64,000 bases of DNA from Caryophanales bacterium (GCA_012840465.1 DULJ01000085.1:1-64000); one strand, 5' to 3'. Positions 8,332 to 16,885 are shown, counted from the first letter of the stretch. The notes: generated by a model from the letters alone, not told the origin. Numbers and translations: made by a program.

Positions 8332-9612
8332 ATGAAGAAAAAGTTTAGCTTTCCTCTTGCTTATCAAATATTGGTAGGTTTAATTCTAGGTATTATCGTA
8401 GGTGCAATCTTTTATGGAAACCCAGCGATTGATACTTACTTGAAGCCACTAGGAACCATCTTCCTAAATATGATTAAAATGATCGTAGTTCCAATCATCG
8501 TTTCTACACTAATTATTGGGGTAGCAGGAACTGGCGACCTTAAACAGTTGGGCAAACTCGGCGGTAAAACACTAATTTATTTTGAAATAGTTACAACAAT
8601 TGCGATTATAGTTGGTTTATTATCCGCGAATATTTTCCAACCTGGAGTAGGCATTGATATGTCTGAACTTACAAAAACAGATATAGGCAGCTATGTTGAA
8701 ACAACTGAACAAGTTTCAGGTCAAGGTCATGGTATTTTTGACATTATTGTAAGCATAGTTCCAACAAACGTTGTATCGGCAATGGCAAATGGCAATATGC
8801 TGTCAATTATCTTCTTCTCGGTAGTATTCGGATTAGGGGTAGCAGCGATTGGCGAAAAAGGAAAACCAGTGCTTGCATTCTTCGAGGGTGTAGCAGATGC
8901 GATGTTCTGGGTAACAAACTTTGTTATGAAATTTGCTCCATTTGGTGTATTCGGTTTAATTGGTGTTACCGTTTCTAAATTTGGTTTAGCATCTTTAGTT
9001 CCACTTGGAAAGTTGATGATCCTTGTTTACTTAACAATGGCATTCTTTATTTTAGTGGTGTTAGGTGGTATAGCTAAACTAGTTGGTATTAATATATTCC
9101 ATGTTTTCAAAGTGTTAAAAGAAGAACTAATTTTGGCATATTCCACATCAAGTTCTGAAACGGTGTTACCGAAGATCATAGAAAAAATGGAAAAGTTCGG
9201 TTGTCCAAAAGATATTGTTTCTTTTGTTGTCCCAACTGGATATTCCTTTAACCTTGATGGTTCAACATTATATCAGGCTCTTGCCGCTATTTTTATCGCG
9301 CAAATGTATGGTATCAATCTTAGCATCAGTGAACAAATTACATTAATATTAGTATTAATGGTTACATCTAAAGGTATTGCTGGTGTACCGGGTGTATCAT
9401 TCGTAGTACTTTTAGCAACACTAGGAACAGTTGGAATTCCGATAGAAGGACTCGCTTTCATTGCTGGTGTTGACAGACTTCTTGATATGGCACGTACAGT
9501 TGTAAACGTATGTGGTAACTCTCTTGCTGCAATTGTTATGTCAAAATGGGAAGGTCGTTTTGACAATACGAAGAAAGAGCAATACTATGCTTCTATCAAA
9601 AATGCAGCTTAA
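8332..9612 (+). CDS. Glutamate/dicarboxylate:cation symporter (GltT/GltP/DctP type)
   Basis: 426 residues, a DAACS-family (PF00375) secondary transporter with eight membrane helices and two re-entrant loops. Diagnostic motifs are the serine-rich loop TSSSETVLP, GYSFNLDGS in helix 7 and DRLLDMARTVVNVCGNS in helix 8. The last motif, with its Asp and Arg, is more like glutamate/aspartate carriers than DctP. I choose ATG 8332 because GGGGTG sits 8 bases before it; the TTG six bases upstream is poorly placed. It lies directly after glnKL, whose B. subtilis counterpart controls glutamine/glutamate genes, so this is a probable target. Candidate cre boxes precede it. Confidence 0.88.
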   Translation: MKKKFSFPLAYQILVGLILGIIVGAIFYGNPAIDTYLKPLGTIFLNMIKMIVVPIIVSTLIIGVAGTGDLKQLGKLGGKTLIYFEIVTTIAIIVGLLSANIFQPGVGIDMSELTKTDIGSYVETTEQVSGQGHGIFDIIVSIVPTNVVSAMANGNMLSIIFFSVVFGLGVAAIGEKGKPVLAFFEGVADAMFWVTNFVMKFAPFGVFGLIGVTVSKFGLASLVPLGKLMILVYLTMAFFILVVLGGIAKLVGINIFHVFKVLKEELILAYSTSSSETVLPKIIEKMEKFGCPKDIVSFVVPTGYSFNLDGSTLYQALAAIFIAQMYGINLSISEQITLILVLMVTSKGIAGVPGVSFVVLLATLGTVGIPIEGLAFIAGVDRLLDMARTVVNVCGNSLAAIVMSKWEGRFDNTKKEQYYASIKNAA

Positions 9613-9634
9613 TAATGGAAAGTAGTATTATGAT

Positions 9635-9663
9635 TTGACAGTTTAGAATGAATAGTATATAAA
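9635..9663 (+). promoter_or_regulatory. Sigma-A promoter for the first amino-acid ABC operon
   Basis: TTGACA (9635-9640), a 17-base spacer and TATAAA (9658-9663). Transcription would start near 9670, giving a leader of about 230 bases before the lipoprotein gene. Confidence 0.75.
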
Positions 9664-9669
9664 TATAAT

Positions 9670-9815
9670 ATAAATCAATTGAATAATAACCTCACTTTTC
9701 AATCAGTGGGGTAAAGGCGCGATAGTTTATTGAGGTGTGCTATCTCATTGGGAAACAGAGAGGGATTTGGGTAACCTGCATATATACGACCTGAGTTGAT
9801 CTCGGGTCGTTTTTA
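9670..9815 (+). ncRNA. Structured 5' leader with terminator (candidate riboswitch or attenuator)
   Basis: Between the promoter and the lipoprotein gene the leader can fold into a CCTCAC/GTGGGG hairpin, a GATAG/CTATC hairpin (about 9720-9752), CTC/GAG and GGG/CCT pairings, and finally a strong terminator, ACGACCTGAG/CTCGGGTCGT (9786-9810) with a T tract. The terminator lies about 90 bases before the start codon, so it attenuates the operon. I cannot place it in a known riboswitch or T-box family: no T-box TGGNACCGCG, lysine-box, glycine or guanidine core is seen. Confidence 0.5.
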
Positions 9816-9902
9816 ATTTTTGCAGTTTTAAGGTACCTATTTGTAGCAACAATCTAGTATACTAATAATAGAAAATTTAAATATTTAACAGGAGGGAAAG
9901 AT

Positions 9903-10766
9903 ATGAGAAAAAAATTATCATTATTTTTTGCCATTTCACTATCAGCCATGCTTCTTTTAGCTGGCTGTGGGACAGGTGATAAAGCAACTGAAAAAGAAAA
10001 TACAGGGGCTCTAGATTCATCAGCTGCAAATGGCGGGACTTTTAAGGTAGGACTTGAAGCAGGGTATGCGCCGTTTAACTGGACTCAAATGGATGAAGCT
10101 AATGGTGCCGTTTCGATAGATGGTGCTGCAGAGTTTGCAGGCGGGTATGATGTGGAAATTGCAAAGAAACTAGCTGAAGGTTTAGGAAAAGAATTAGTGA
10201 TTGTTAAAACTGAATGGGACGGACTTGTGCCAGCTTTAATTTCAGGAAAAGTCGATGCCATTATTGCAGGTATGTCACCAACGGCTAAACGTAAAGAAAC
10301 AATCGACTTCTCAGATAACTATTATAAATCAGATTTAGTAATGGTTGTTAAAAAAGGCGGGAAGTATGAAAGCGCTACTTCTATCCAAGACTTTAATGGT
10401 GCTAAAGTAACAGCGCAATTAAATACGTTCCACTATTCAGTTATTGACCAAATTAAAAATGTGAAAAAACAGCCTGCAATGGATAACTTCCCGGCAATGA
10501 GGGTTGCTCTTGAATCGGGAATTATCGATGGTTATGTTACAGAACGTCCGGAGGCTGTTAGTGCTTCATCTGCTAATGAAAAATTCTCCTTCGTGGAATT
10601 CACAGACGGATTTGAAGCAGATGACGATGACACAGCAATCGCAGTTGGTCTTGCAAAAGGAAGCGAATTAACTTCAAAAATTAATGAAATTTTAGCGGGT
10701 ATCTCGGAAGAAGAACGTATTAATATTATGGATGCTGCTATTAAAAATCAACCTGCAGCACAATAA
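9903..10766 (+). CDS. Amino-acid ABC transporter substrate-binding lipoprotein
   Basis: 287 residues. The signal peptide ends in the lipobox LLAGC, with the lipidated Cys near residue 22. The mature part is a family 3 solute-binding protein (FKVGLEAGYAPFNW, GGYDVEIAKKLAEGLG, DAIIAGMSPTAKRKETIDFS). It binds a polar amino acid outside the membrane and delivers it to the permease encoded next. The ligand cannot be fixed from sequence; lysine, arginine or a related amino acid is possible. ATG 9903 follows AGGAGGGAAAG. A hairpin separates it from the permease, which would favour excess binding protein. Confidence 0.9.
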   Translation: MRKKLSLFFAISLSAMLLLAGCGTGDKATEKENTGALDSSAANGGTFKVGLEAGYAPFNWTQMDEANGAVSIDGAAEFAGGYDVEIAKKLAEGLGKELVIVKTEWDGLVPALISGKVDAIIAGMSPTAKRKETIDFSDNYYKSDLVMVVKKGGKYESATSIQDFNGAKVTAQLNTFHYSVIDQIKNVKKQPAMDNFPAMRVALESGIIDGYVTERPEAVSASSANEKFSFVEFTDGFEADDDDTAIAVGLAKGSELTSKINEILAGISEEERINIMDAAIKNQPAAQ

Positions 10767-10778
10767 AGGTTTTGAAAG

Positions 10779-10857
10779 AGGTTGTCTCAAAATTGTCTAG
10801 CTATCATAAGTGGTGCCGGATAATTTGCACAATTGTACGAAGTGCTTGAGACAGCCT
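10779..10857 (+). repeat. Long inverted repeat between binding protein and permease
   Basis: AGGTTGTCTCAA (10779-10790) pairs with TTGAGACAGCCT (10846-10857) and encloses about 55 bases that can pair further (AATTGT/ACAATT). A short T stretch follows. It probably stabilises or partly terminates the message after the binding-protein gene. A comparable hairpin occupies the same position in the second transporter at 26903-26958. Confidence 0.7.
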
Positions 10858-10885
10858 TTTGTCATGACTGGGATGGAGGGGAAGT

Positions 10886-11668
10886 ATGACCTTAGAATGG
10901 GTTGTAAAAATAATAACAGAAAACTGGCCCATGTTTCTTCGCGGGGCTGGGGTAACACTATACATTTCGATTATTGGTACGATTATAGGCTCCATCATAG
11001 GCTTATTGATAGGTGTAATCCGGACGATTCCAATGGCGGACCGTGGCCCAAAGAAAATTTTATTAAAAATTATTAATGCCATACTTTCTATTTATATCGA
11101 ATTTTTCAGAGGAACACCAATGATTGTACAAGCAATGGTAATATACTATGGATCCGCTTTAGCCTTAGGGATTGACGTGGACCGTATAGTTGCCGCTATT
11201 TTTATCGTTTCTATCAACACTGGTGCCTATATGTCGGAAATTGTTCGCGGCGGTATTGTATCGATTGATAAAGGACAGTTTGAGGCTGCTCAAGCCATTG
11301 GTATGAACCATATTCAAACGATGCTACATGTTGTGTTACCGCAGGTTATTCGCAACATCCTGCCGGCAACAGGTAATGAGTTTGTTATCAATATTAAAGA
11401 TACCTCGGTATTAAACGTTATTTCAGTATCAGAATTATTCTTTGCAACAAAATCAATTGCAGGGAACAACTTCCACTATTTTGAGTCGTTCTTTGTGGCA
11501 TGTATTCTATATTTTATCATGACGTTTACAGTTACTAGAATTCTGCGTTTTATTGAAAGAAAGCTTGAGGGTCCTGATAGCTATATGATGGTGCCAGGCA
11601 ATCAAATGCAAGTTGAAACTGTGGAAGATGCCATTCGCAGAACAGACAAATATGATGGTAATAAATAA
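10886..11668 (+). CDS. Amino-acid ABC transporter permease
   Basis: 260 residues with about five membrane helices. The His/Glu/Gln/Arg/opine permease signature is present (EFFRGTPMIVQ, then the EAA loop GQFEAAQAIGMNHIQTMLHVVLPQ, which contacts the ATPase). The C-terminus has an unusual ~30-residue hydrophilic tail (VETVEDAIRRTDKYDGNK). ATG 10886 follows GGAGGGGAAGT. It is in an operon with the lipoprotein upstream and the ATPase 21 bases downstream. Confidence 0.92.
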   Translation: MTLEWVVKIITENWPMFLRGAGVTLYISIIGTIIGSIIGLLIGVIRTIPMADRGPKKILLKIINAILSIYIEFFRGTPMIVQAMVIYYGSALALGIDVDRIVAAIFIVSINTGAYMSEIVRGGIVSIDKGQFEAAQAIGMNHIQTMLHVVLPQVIRNILPATGNEFVINIKDTSVLNVISVSELFFATKSIAGNNFHYFESFFVACILYFIMTFTVTRILRFIERKLEGPDSYMMVPGNQMQVETVEDAIRRTDKYDGNK

Positions 11669-11689
11669 GCTGGCAAAGGAGTAGAAAAG

Positions 11690-12424
11690 GTGGAAAAGAT
11701 CATTGATATTCAACATTTAAGTAAATCCTTTGGAGCCCATGAAGTATTAAAAGACATCGATTTTTCAGTTAATAAAGGTGAAGTAGTATGTATTATCGGT
11801 TCCTCTGGTTCGGGTAAATCAACACTGCTTCGTTGTGTAAATCTATTAGAAAAGCCGAGCGGCGGCCAAATCATTTATCGTGGTGAAAATATTTTAGACG
11901 ACAGGCATGATATTCCTGCTTATCGTCAAAAGCTGGGCATGGTATTCCAACAATTTAATTTATTTAATAATCACAACGTTTTAAACAATTGTGTTGTTGG
12001 GCAGGTAAAAGTGTTGGGTCGATCAAAGGAAGAAGCGGAAAAGGTCGCCATGAAGTATTTAAAGATTGTTGGCATGGATCAATATGTGAATGCCAAACCT
12101 AAGCAATTATCTGGTGGGCAAAAGCAACGTGTTGCCATTGCCAGAGCGCTTTCAATGGAGCCAGATGTGATTCTTTTTGATGAACCTACATCGGCCTTGG
12201 ATCCAGAAATGGTTGGTGAGGTTCTGAAGATTATGAAGGAGCTTGCAGAATCAGGCCTTACAATGTTAATTGTGACCCATGAAATGGAATTTGCACGAGA
12301 AGTATCTGACCGCGTCGTCTTTATGGATAAAGGGGTCATTGCCGAGGAAGGACCTCCAGAACAAATTTTTAACAAACCAAAACAAGAGCGGACAAAGGAA
12401 TTCTTAAAACGTACGTTAAAATAA
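11690..12424 (+). CDS. Amino-acid ABC transporter ATP-binding protein
   Basis: 244 residues, the standard length for GlnQ/ArtP-type ATPases. It has Walker [11 protein letters not shown]-loop FQQFNLF, signature LSGGQKQR, Walker [13 protein letters not shown] and H-loop VTHEM. It energises the permease upstream. The start is GTG 11690, behind AAAGGAG. It is the last gene of the three-gene operon and a terminator follows. Confidence 0.94.
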   Translation: MEKIIDIQHLSKSFGAHEVLKDIDFSVNKGEVVCIIGSSGSGKSTLLRCVNLLEKPSGGQIIYRGENILDDRHDIPAYRQKLGMVFQQFNLFNNHNVLNNCVVGQVKVLGRSKEEAEKVAMKYLKIVGMDQYVNAKPKQLSGGQKQRVAIARALSMEPDVILFDEPTSALDPEMVGEVLKIMKELAESGLTMLIVTHEMEFAREVSDRVVFMDKGVIAEEGPPEQIFNKPKQERTKEFLKRTLK

Positions 12425-12485
12425 ATCCGAGCCAGGGAGTTCTTCCAGATCGGTTCAGGGAGAAAAGGTAGTAAATAATTCACGT

Positions 12486-12530
12486 AATAACGTGCCGATT
12501 CGTGGTTGAATTTGCACGTTATTTTTTTCT
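12486..12530 (+). terminator. Rho-independent terminator
   Basis: AATAACGTGC pairs with GCACGTTATT and is followed by seven T. It closes the ABC operon and may also end the convergent thioredoxin-like gene. Confidence 0.85.
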
Positions 12531-12540
12531 TTCCGTATTT

Positions 12541-13098
12541 TTAATAAGCTTCAAATCTTTTCCGTACATCCCGAACAACTGATTGCCAATACTTGGGTTC
12601 AGTTGTTACTGCCTTTTTGAATGATGCAAACATTGCTTTTTGTTTATCAAGAAAATCTGGGGCATCCTGTAGAGGGAGCTCAGCTTTTTTGTCAGACACC
12701 AATTGTTGGACCTCGGGTGACCTTGGCCCCCATACAGCCTTTTCTTCCCCTCTTTCATCAATAAAAATAAAAATTGGAATAGAGCGTGATGTCCCATTTG
12801 TTAAATATTGATCCATTAGTTCCAGATGTTCATCACGAATAAGGAATCTCGTTTTGATCAATGCAATTTCGGCTATTCTTTGTACAACAGGTACACATAG
12901 TGCTGCATCACCACACCAATCCGCAGTAAGGGTCATCATTCGCAGGTTCTTATTTTTTAACCCTGAGAAATACTGAACATCTTCGTGGTTCAGTTCTAAT
13001 TCCTTATAAACTCCCTCTAATTCAGGCCGATTTACTTGCATGTAATTCACGTACTCAGTAAAAGTCATCCCTTTTGAAAACCACTGATTTAATGGCAT
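12541..13098 (-). CDS. Thioredoxin-fold family protein
   Basis: 185 residues. The central MTLTADWCGDAALCVP resembles a thioredoxin active-site region but has a longer spacing between cysteines (WCGDAALC instead of CxxC), as in the Thioredoxin_9 (PF14595) family. FIDERG and a cis-Pro-like SIPIFIF follow. A disulfide or thiol role in the cytosol is likely, with the partner unknown. There is no signal peptide. The start ATG 13098 follows AAGGAGG on the minus strand. It is convergent with the ABC operon. Confidence 0.82.
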   Translation of the reverse strand: MPLNQWFSKGMTFTEYVNYMQVNRPELEGVYKELELNHEDVQYFSGLKNKNLRMMTLTADWCGDAALCVPVVQRIAEIALIKTRFLIRDEHLELMDQYLTNGTSRSIPIFIFIDERGEEKAVWGPRSPEVQQLVSDKKAELPLQDAPDFLDKQKAMFASFKKAVTTEPKYWQSVVRDVRKRFEAY

Positions 13099-13447
13099 AA
13101 AAACTCAGTCCTCCTTGTAACTCTGATTTTTCCCATTCTAACATAGTCTTTATAATTACTAAATTTTTGTGCTCAAGGGAACACTTTTTGAAAATTTAGT
13201 GAAAGTGGAAAATTACCACCTTTATTTTGCGAAAATTGTATTGTGAAAATTCAATTAATTTAATATAATTTCACTAATACCTTCTTCTTTTTTATCTATG
13301 GGTTAGTTTCCAAATTGCACATTGTACGTAATAGCAAGTCGTTATCGTTGAATGATGTTGACACAAAACTTTAGAGACAAAACTGTATAAGTTAAGCAAG
13401 CCAGTATCGAATACTCCCGACGGAAATTTTTAGAGGAGGAATGGAGT

Positions 13448-13528
13448 TTGGTTGTTTGTGAAGAATGTTCTTTAGAGGTTATTCGTAACAGAAAGCAAGT
13501 AGGTCAATTAACAAAATCCCATAGATGA
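13448..13528 (+). CDS. Very small ORF with a CxxC pair
   Basis: 26 codons from TTG 13448, beginning MVVCEECSLEV and ending in LTKSHR. A perfect GAGGAGG (13433-13439) lies 8 bases upstream of the TTG; an ATG at 13441 is too close to it and its frame closes after six codons. The CEEC pair could bind a metal. It lies 16 bases before another small ORF with an equally strong site, so the two may be one message. No family is recognised. Confidence 0.4.
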   Translation: MVVCEECSLEVIRNRKQVGQLTKSHR

Positions 13529-13544
13529 AAATGGAGGAGAGAAA

Positions 13545-13664
13545 ATGACAAAAAAGAAATTAAATAAGCGAGTTATTAAAATGATTAAGTCACACATGAA
13601 AGAGCAACAACAGGTAAATTGGCAAAAATCCGCATTACGCCAGGAAAAGATAAGTTTTAAATAA
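13545..13664 (+). CDS. Small basic protein of 39 residues
   Basis: 39 codons from ATG 13545, preceded by GGAGGAGAG. It starts MTKKKLNKRVIKMIKS and is highly lysine-rich, with no hydrophobic segment. The strong ribosome binding site, the position after another small ORF and the terminator at 13721 support a real gene. It resembles the small basic proteins scattered through Bacillus genomes, but I cannot name it. Confidence 0.5.
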   Translation: MTKKKLNKRVIKMIKSHMKEQQQVNWQKSALRQEKISFK

Positions 13665-13720
13665 TTGTATTTGGAAAGCCCTTTCAAAGTGAATTAATAC
13701 AAGTTGATTAAGAAGAAGGT

Positions 13721-13759
13721 CAGACAGTTCACTCGGACTTGAGTGGACTGTTTGTTTTT
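13721..13759 (+). terminator. Terminator after the two small ORFs
   Basis: CAGACAGTTCACT pairs with AGTGGACTGTTTG, followed by TTTTTG. Directly after it (13761-13787) is a GAAGCAG/CTGCTTC hairpin containing GGGGGACGGTTCTTCTG, an intergenic tag common in Bacillaceae. Confidence 0.75.
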
Positions 13760-13786
13760 GAAGCAGGGGGACGGTTCTTCTGCTTC

Positions 13787-13942
13787 CTATTTTAATATAT
13801 TGTACAATTCATTAAGCTTTCTAATTTCATAGGTTGGGATAATAGTAGTATTATTCGGATTCTTTTCGGGGCTAAACCAACAGGAGTCAGGTCCAGCAAG
13901 CTCGGCTTCTTTTATATCAGAGCCTAATGAATCACCAATTAT
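13787..13942 (-). pseudogene. C-terminal remnant of a YfnB/YjjG-type HAD phosphatase
   Basis: On the minus strand about 51 codons read IIGDSLGSDIKEAELAG, then CWFSP, then IIPTYEIRKLNELYNIL and a stop. GDSLGSDI is HAD motif IV, and the whole matches the C-terminus of YfnB-like nucleotidases. Upstream of it (beyond 13942) the homology ends abruptly and no start or earlier HAD motif exists, so roughly three quarters of the gene is deleted. Confidence 0.65.
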
Positions 13943-14102
13943 CTATTGTACTATCATTTGAAAAGAAATGGCTATATTATGATTTATTGTAAATAGGATG
14001 GATTAAATCTAATGAATTCCATACAATGGTAAGAGGGTAAGAAACCATGCAAGTTCTGGGTGCTGGGTTTCACCCTAAAATACTTGGAGGAAAATTGTAT
14101 CA

Positions 14103-15944
14103 ATGCAGCTTATTATAACATTTTTGATTCTAGGGATTACGATTGTCCTATTTATGAGCAATCGGATTCGTGCTGATTTTGTCAGTTTATTAGCATTATT
14201 AGCTTTGGTGTTGACGGGAATATTGGAACCGTCAGAGGCCTTGGCTGGGTTTTCGAACTCAGTTGTTATCATGATTGCCGGTTTATTTGTTGTCGGAGCA
14301 GGTATTCTTCGTACGGGTCTTGCACAAAAGGCTGGTAATCTACTTTTACATTGGTCCGGTAACAGTGAGAAAAAATTATTTATTTTACTATTGTTAATAG
14401 TGATTTTTGTTGGGTCCTTTATGAGTAATACCGGAACTGTTGCGATTATGCTGCCGGTCGTTATCAGCATCGCAATAAGTATTAAAAAAGATGTTTCAAA
14501 GTTTCTAATTCCGCTTTCTTATGCGGCCAGCCTGTCGGGGCTAATGACACTAATCGCTTCTCCACCTAATTTGATTATTAGTCAAACACTAGCGGAGCAT
14601 GGCTTTGAACGTTTGAAGTTTTTTGATATAACCCCAATTGGCATTATTGCAGCGACAACAGGGATTATTTATCTTTTTTTAGTAAGAAATATATTGCTGC
14701 CAAATGGGCAAAACAAAAAGCAAGTCGAAAATAATCAATTGTCCCCAAAGGATCTTATTCAAAACTATCATTTAGAAGGGATTCTCCATCGAGTTCAAGT
14801 TACGGAAGGGTCTCCGATGGTTGATAAGCTGTTATCTGATCTGAAAATTCCGGCACAATACCAGTTATGTATTTTGAAAATTGACCGCAAAGCCGGGGAA
14901 GGCAGGAGTCTTTTGCCGATCACATATCAAGAGATGGCTGGTCCGGCAAGTGTAATCCATGCCAAGGATATTCTTTACATTCAAGGATCTCGTGCACAGG
15001 TTGAAAAATTAGTGAACGATTATCAACTTGTATTAGAAACAGAAGAACTGGAAAGTAATCAGCTTGTATCAAGTCAACTTGGTGTTGCAGAGGTTCTTTT
15101 AACTCCTTATTCAAAATTAATTAATAAAACGATTCGTGAAATTAACTTTAGGGAAAAATATAATCTAAATATCATTGGCATTAATCGGAAAGGAACATTT
15201 ATTTTAAAAGAAATGTCGAATGTCCATCTTCGTTTTGGGGATGCCCTTTTAGTGCAAGGGTCATGGGACGAAATTGACTTACTTTCTAAAGAAACAAAAG
15301 ATGTCGTAGTTGTTGGTCAGCCGAAGGTGCATGCAAGTATGGCTTCCGCTAGTGGAAAAGCGCCAATAGCCGGAAGTATTCTGCTTTTCATGGTTGTTTT
15401 AATGATCTTCGAAGTATTTCCGCCAGTTATTTCAGTGTTAATTGGTGCTGTGTTAATGATCCTTACTGGATGTTTGCGGAATATGGACGACGCTTATGGT
15501 CAATTAAACTGGGAAAGTATTGTCTTAATTGCGTGTATGCTGCCTTTGGCGACAGCCTTGGAAAAAACAGGCGGAATGGTGTATCTGTCTGAAGGGATTA
15601 TTCGTTTGCTTGGTGATTATGGACCGACCGGTGTTTTAATAGGCATTTATTTAGTCACAATGGTATTCGGACAATTTATAAGCAATACGGCAACGGCCGT
15701 TTTGTTTGCGCCAATAGCGATGAATGCTGCACTCGGTATCGGGGTTAGCCCATATCCGTTTTTAATTGCGGTTGCAGTTGCAGCAAGCATGGCTTTCGCC
15801 ACACCTGTCGCATCACCAACGAATGCATTGGTCATGACAGCAGGTGGCTATAAATTCAGTGACTTTGTGAAAATCGGCATTCCGATGCAAATTGTCATGT
15901 TTATCGTAATGATGCTGGCAATTCCTAAAATTTTTCCATTTTAA
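14103..15944 (+). CDS. SLC13-family permease with two RCK_C (TrkA-C) domains
   Basis: 613 residues. Membrane helices flank a central cytosolic stretch (~residues 200-410) that contains two TrkA-C/RCK_C-like domains (VQVTEGSPMVDKLL and LTPYSKLINKTIREINF). The membrane halves carry anion-symporter motifs such as MSNTGTVAIMLPV, SPPNLI, QFISNTATAVLFAP and TPVASPTNALVM. The family moves sulfate, carboxylates or similar anions with cations; RCK domains often sense nucleotides or ions. The substrate is unknown. ATG 14103 lies 12 bases after GGAGG, a longish spacing. It is monocistronic, with a strong terminator. Confidence 0.88.
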   Translation: MQLIITFLILGITIVLFMSNRIRADFVSLLALLALVLTGILEPSEALAGFSNSVVIMIAGLFVVGAGILRTGLAQKAGNLLLHWSGNSEKKLFILLLLIVIFVGSFMSNTGTVAIMLPVVISIAISIKKDVSKFLIPLSYAASLSGLMTLIASPPNLIISQTLAEHGFERLKFFDITPIGIIAATTGIIYLFLVRNILLPNGQNKKQVENNQLSPKDLIQNYHLEGILHRVQVTEGSPMVDKLLSDLKIPAQYQLCILKIDRKAGEGRSLLPITYQEMAGPASVIHAKDILYIQGSRAQVEKLVNDYQLVLETEELESNQLVSSQLGVAEVLLTPYSKLINKTIREINFREKYNLNIIGINRKGTFILKEMSNVHLRFGDALLVQGSWDEIDLLSKETKDVVVVGQPKVHASMASASGKAPIAGSILLFMVVLMIFEVFPPVISVLIGAVLMILTGCLRNMDDAYGQLNWESIVLIACMLPLATALEKTGGMVYLSEGIIRLLGDYGPTGVLIGIYLVTMVFGQFISNTATAVLFAPIAMNAALGIGVSPYPFLIAVAVAASMAFATPVASPTNALVMTAGGYKFSDFVKIGIPMQIVMFIVMMLAIPKIFPF

Positions 15945-15985
15945 AAAGAGGTTGGCCGCTTTTGTTAGCGGCCAACCTCTTTTTG
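15943..15985 (+). terminator. Strong bidirectional terminator
   Basis: A 17-base stem, AAAAAGAGGTTGGCCGC with GCGGCCAACCTCTTTTT, overlaps the stop codon of the permease. Confidence 0.92.
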
Positions 15986-15997
15986 AACACATTTTGC

Positions 15998-16205
15998 GGA
16001 CAAGTTTGATGTCATGAATCTTATTTCTGTCCTCAAAAGTGATGATTGTGGACAAGTTTGAGGTCGTGAATCTTATTTCTGTCCTCAAAAGCGGGTATTG
16101 AGGACAAATGCGAGCCCTTGAATCAGATTTCTGTCCTCAAAAGTAAGTATTGAAGACACGATAGTGTCTCTAATCTTGAAGTCTGTCCTCAATCCGATTG
16201 GTGGG
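15998..16205 (+). repeat. Tandem array of four 52-bp palindromic repeats
   Basis: Four consecutive 52-base units start at 15998, 16050, 16102 and 16154. Units 1 and 2 are nearly identical; units 3 and 4 are progressively diverged. Each unit begins with GGACA and ends near TTCTGTCCTC, so each can form its own GAGGACA/TGTCCTC hairpin. A solitary related copy is at 44019-44057. No ORF spans the array. Confidence 0.85.
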
Positions 16206-16286
16206 TTCGTTAGCCAAAGAACCCAACCCCGTGTCCCACCAAGAGCCCCTCGTGTCCCACTTACGAAGCTTTCTCCTCTAGCTCAT

Positions 16287-16595
16287 CTACTCCACTACCC
16301 GAGCTTTCGTTCCAACTTTGTCTAATACTAAACCAACGCCTGTCCCAATTAATGTTACAACTAATACAACTGTTTTATAAGTAGCTTTCGGAATTAACTT
16401 TGAAAAATAATGGTCACATGCTGTTGTTAACCCGACAACTGTCGTAAAATAAGCAAGTGTAAAAATCAAGCCAAGTAACATTGTTTCATTTTGACCTAGT
16501 AATAGGGTTGCAACAGCAGAAAGAATTTCTGTTCCATTTTCAAATGTCCCTGTTCCTGCCATTCTTGCGCCAATTACACCAAGTACGCAGTCCAA
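16287..16595 (-). pseudogene. Internal fragment of a BrnQ-type branched-chain amino acid carrier
   Basis: The minus frame reads GTGTFENGTEILSAVATLLLG, then LLGLIFTLAYFTTVVGLTTACDHYFSKL and YKTVVLVVTLIGTG, which matches the middle-to-late part of BrnQ-family carriers (II carrier, sodium-coupled branched-chain amino acid uptake). Intact BrnQ has over 430 residues; here only about 90 align. The beginning is cut off at the junction with the TctA fragment and the last ~20 codons are unrelated. It is a non-functional remnant. Confidence 0.65.
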
Positions 16596-16878
16596 TTCAC
16601 CACATTTGATCTATTCCTACTCATTGATTGCGGGTTAGCTGGTTATTATTTAACGAAAAATGACTTTCCAGTTGCACCGCTTGTATTAGGACTAGTACTA
16701 GGTCCGATGATTGAAAACAATATGCGTCGTGCATTAACAATTTCAAACGGGGAGTTCATGATCTTTTTACAGAAACCATTGTCATTAAGCTTCCTAATCG
16801 TAGCGGTATTGTGGATGGTAATTCCAATGATTTTAAAAAAGAGAGGCAAAAGTGTCATTATAAATGAAGAGGGTTAAT
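16596..16878 (+). pseudogene. C-terminal remnant of a TctA-type tricarboxylate transporter permease
   Basis: The plus frame (TTC 16596 onward) reads GYYLTKNDFPVAPLVLGLVLGP, then MRRALTISNGEFMIFLQKP, and stops at TAA 16876-16878. This is the conserved C-terminus of the large permease of tripartite tricarboxylate transporters; the first ~400 residues are missing and there is no start codon or ribosome binding site. It abuts the BrnQ fragment head to head, marking a deletion or rearrangement. Confidence 0.7.
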
Positions 16879-16885
16879 CTAAGGG

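Noticed and set aside
9700-9760. Resemblance of the leader (GGCGCGATAG ... GCTATCTC) to the ends of a lysine riboswitch
   Set aside because: Only about 20 bases separate the two similar strings and the conserved lysine-box core is absent, so I keep it as an unassigned leader.
15998-16205. CRISPR array
   Set aside because: Repeats are contiguous, degenerate and lack unique spacers, and no cas gene is present.
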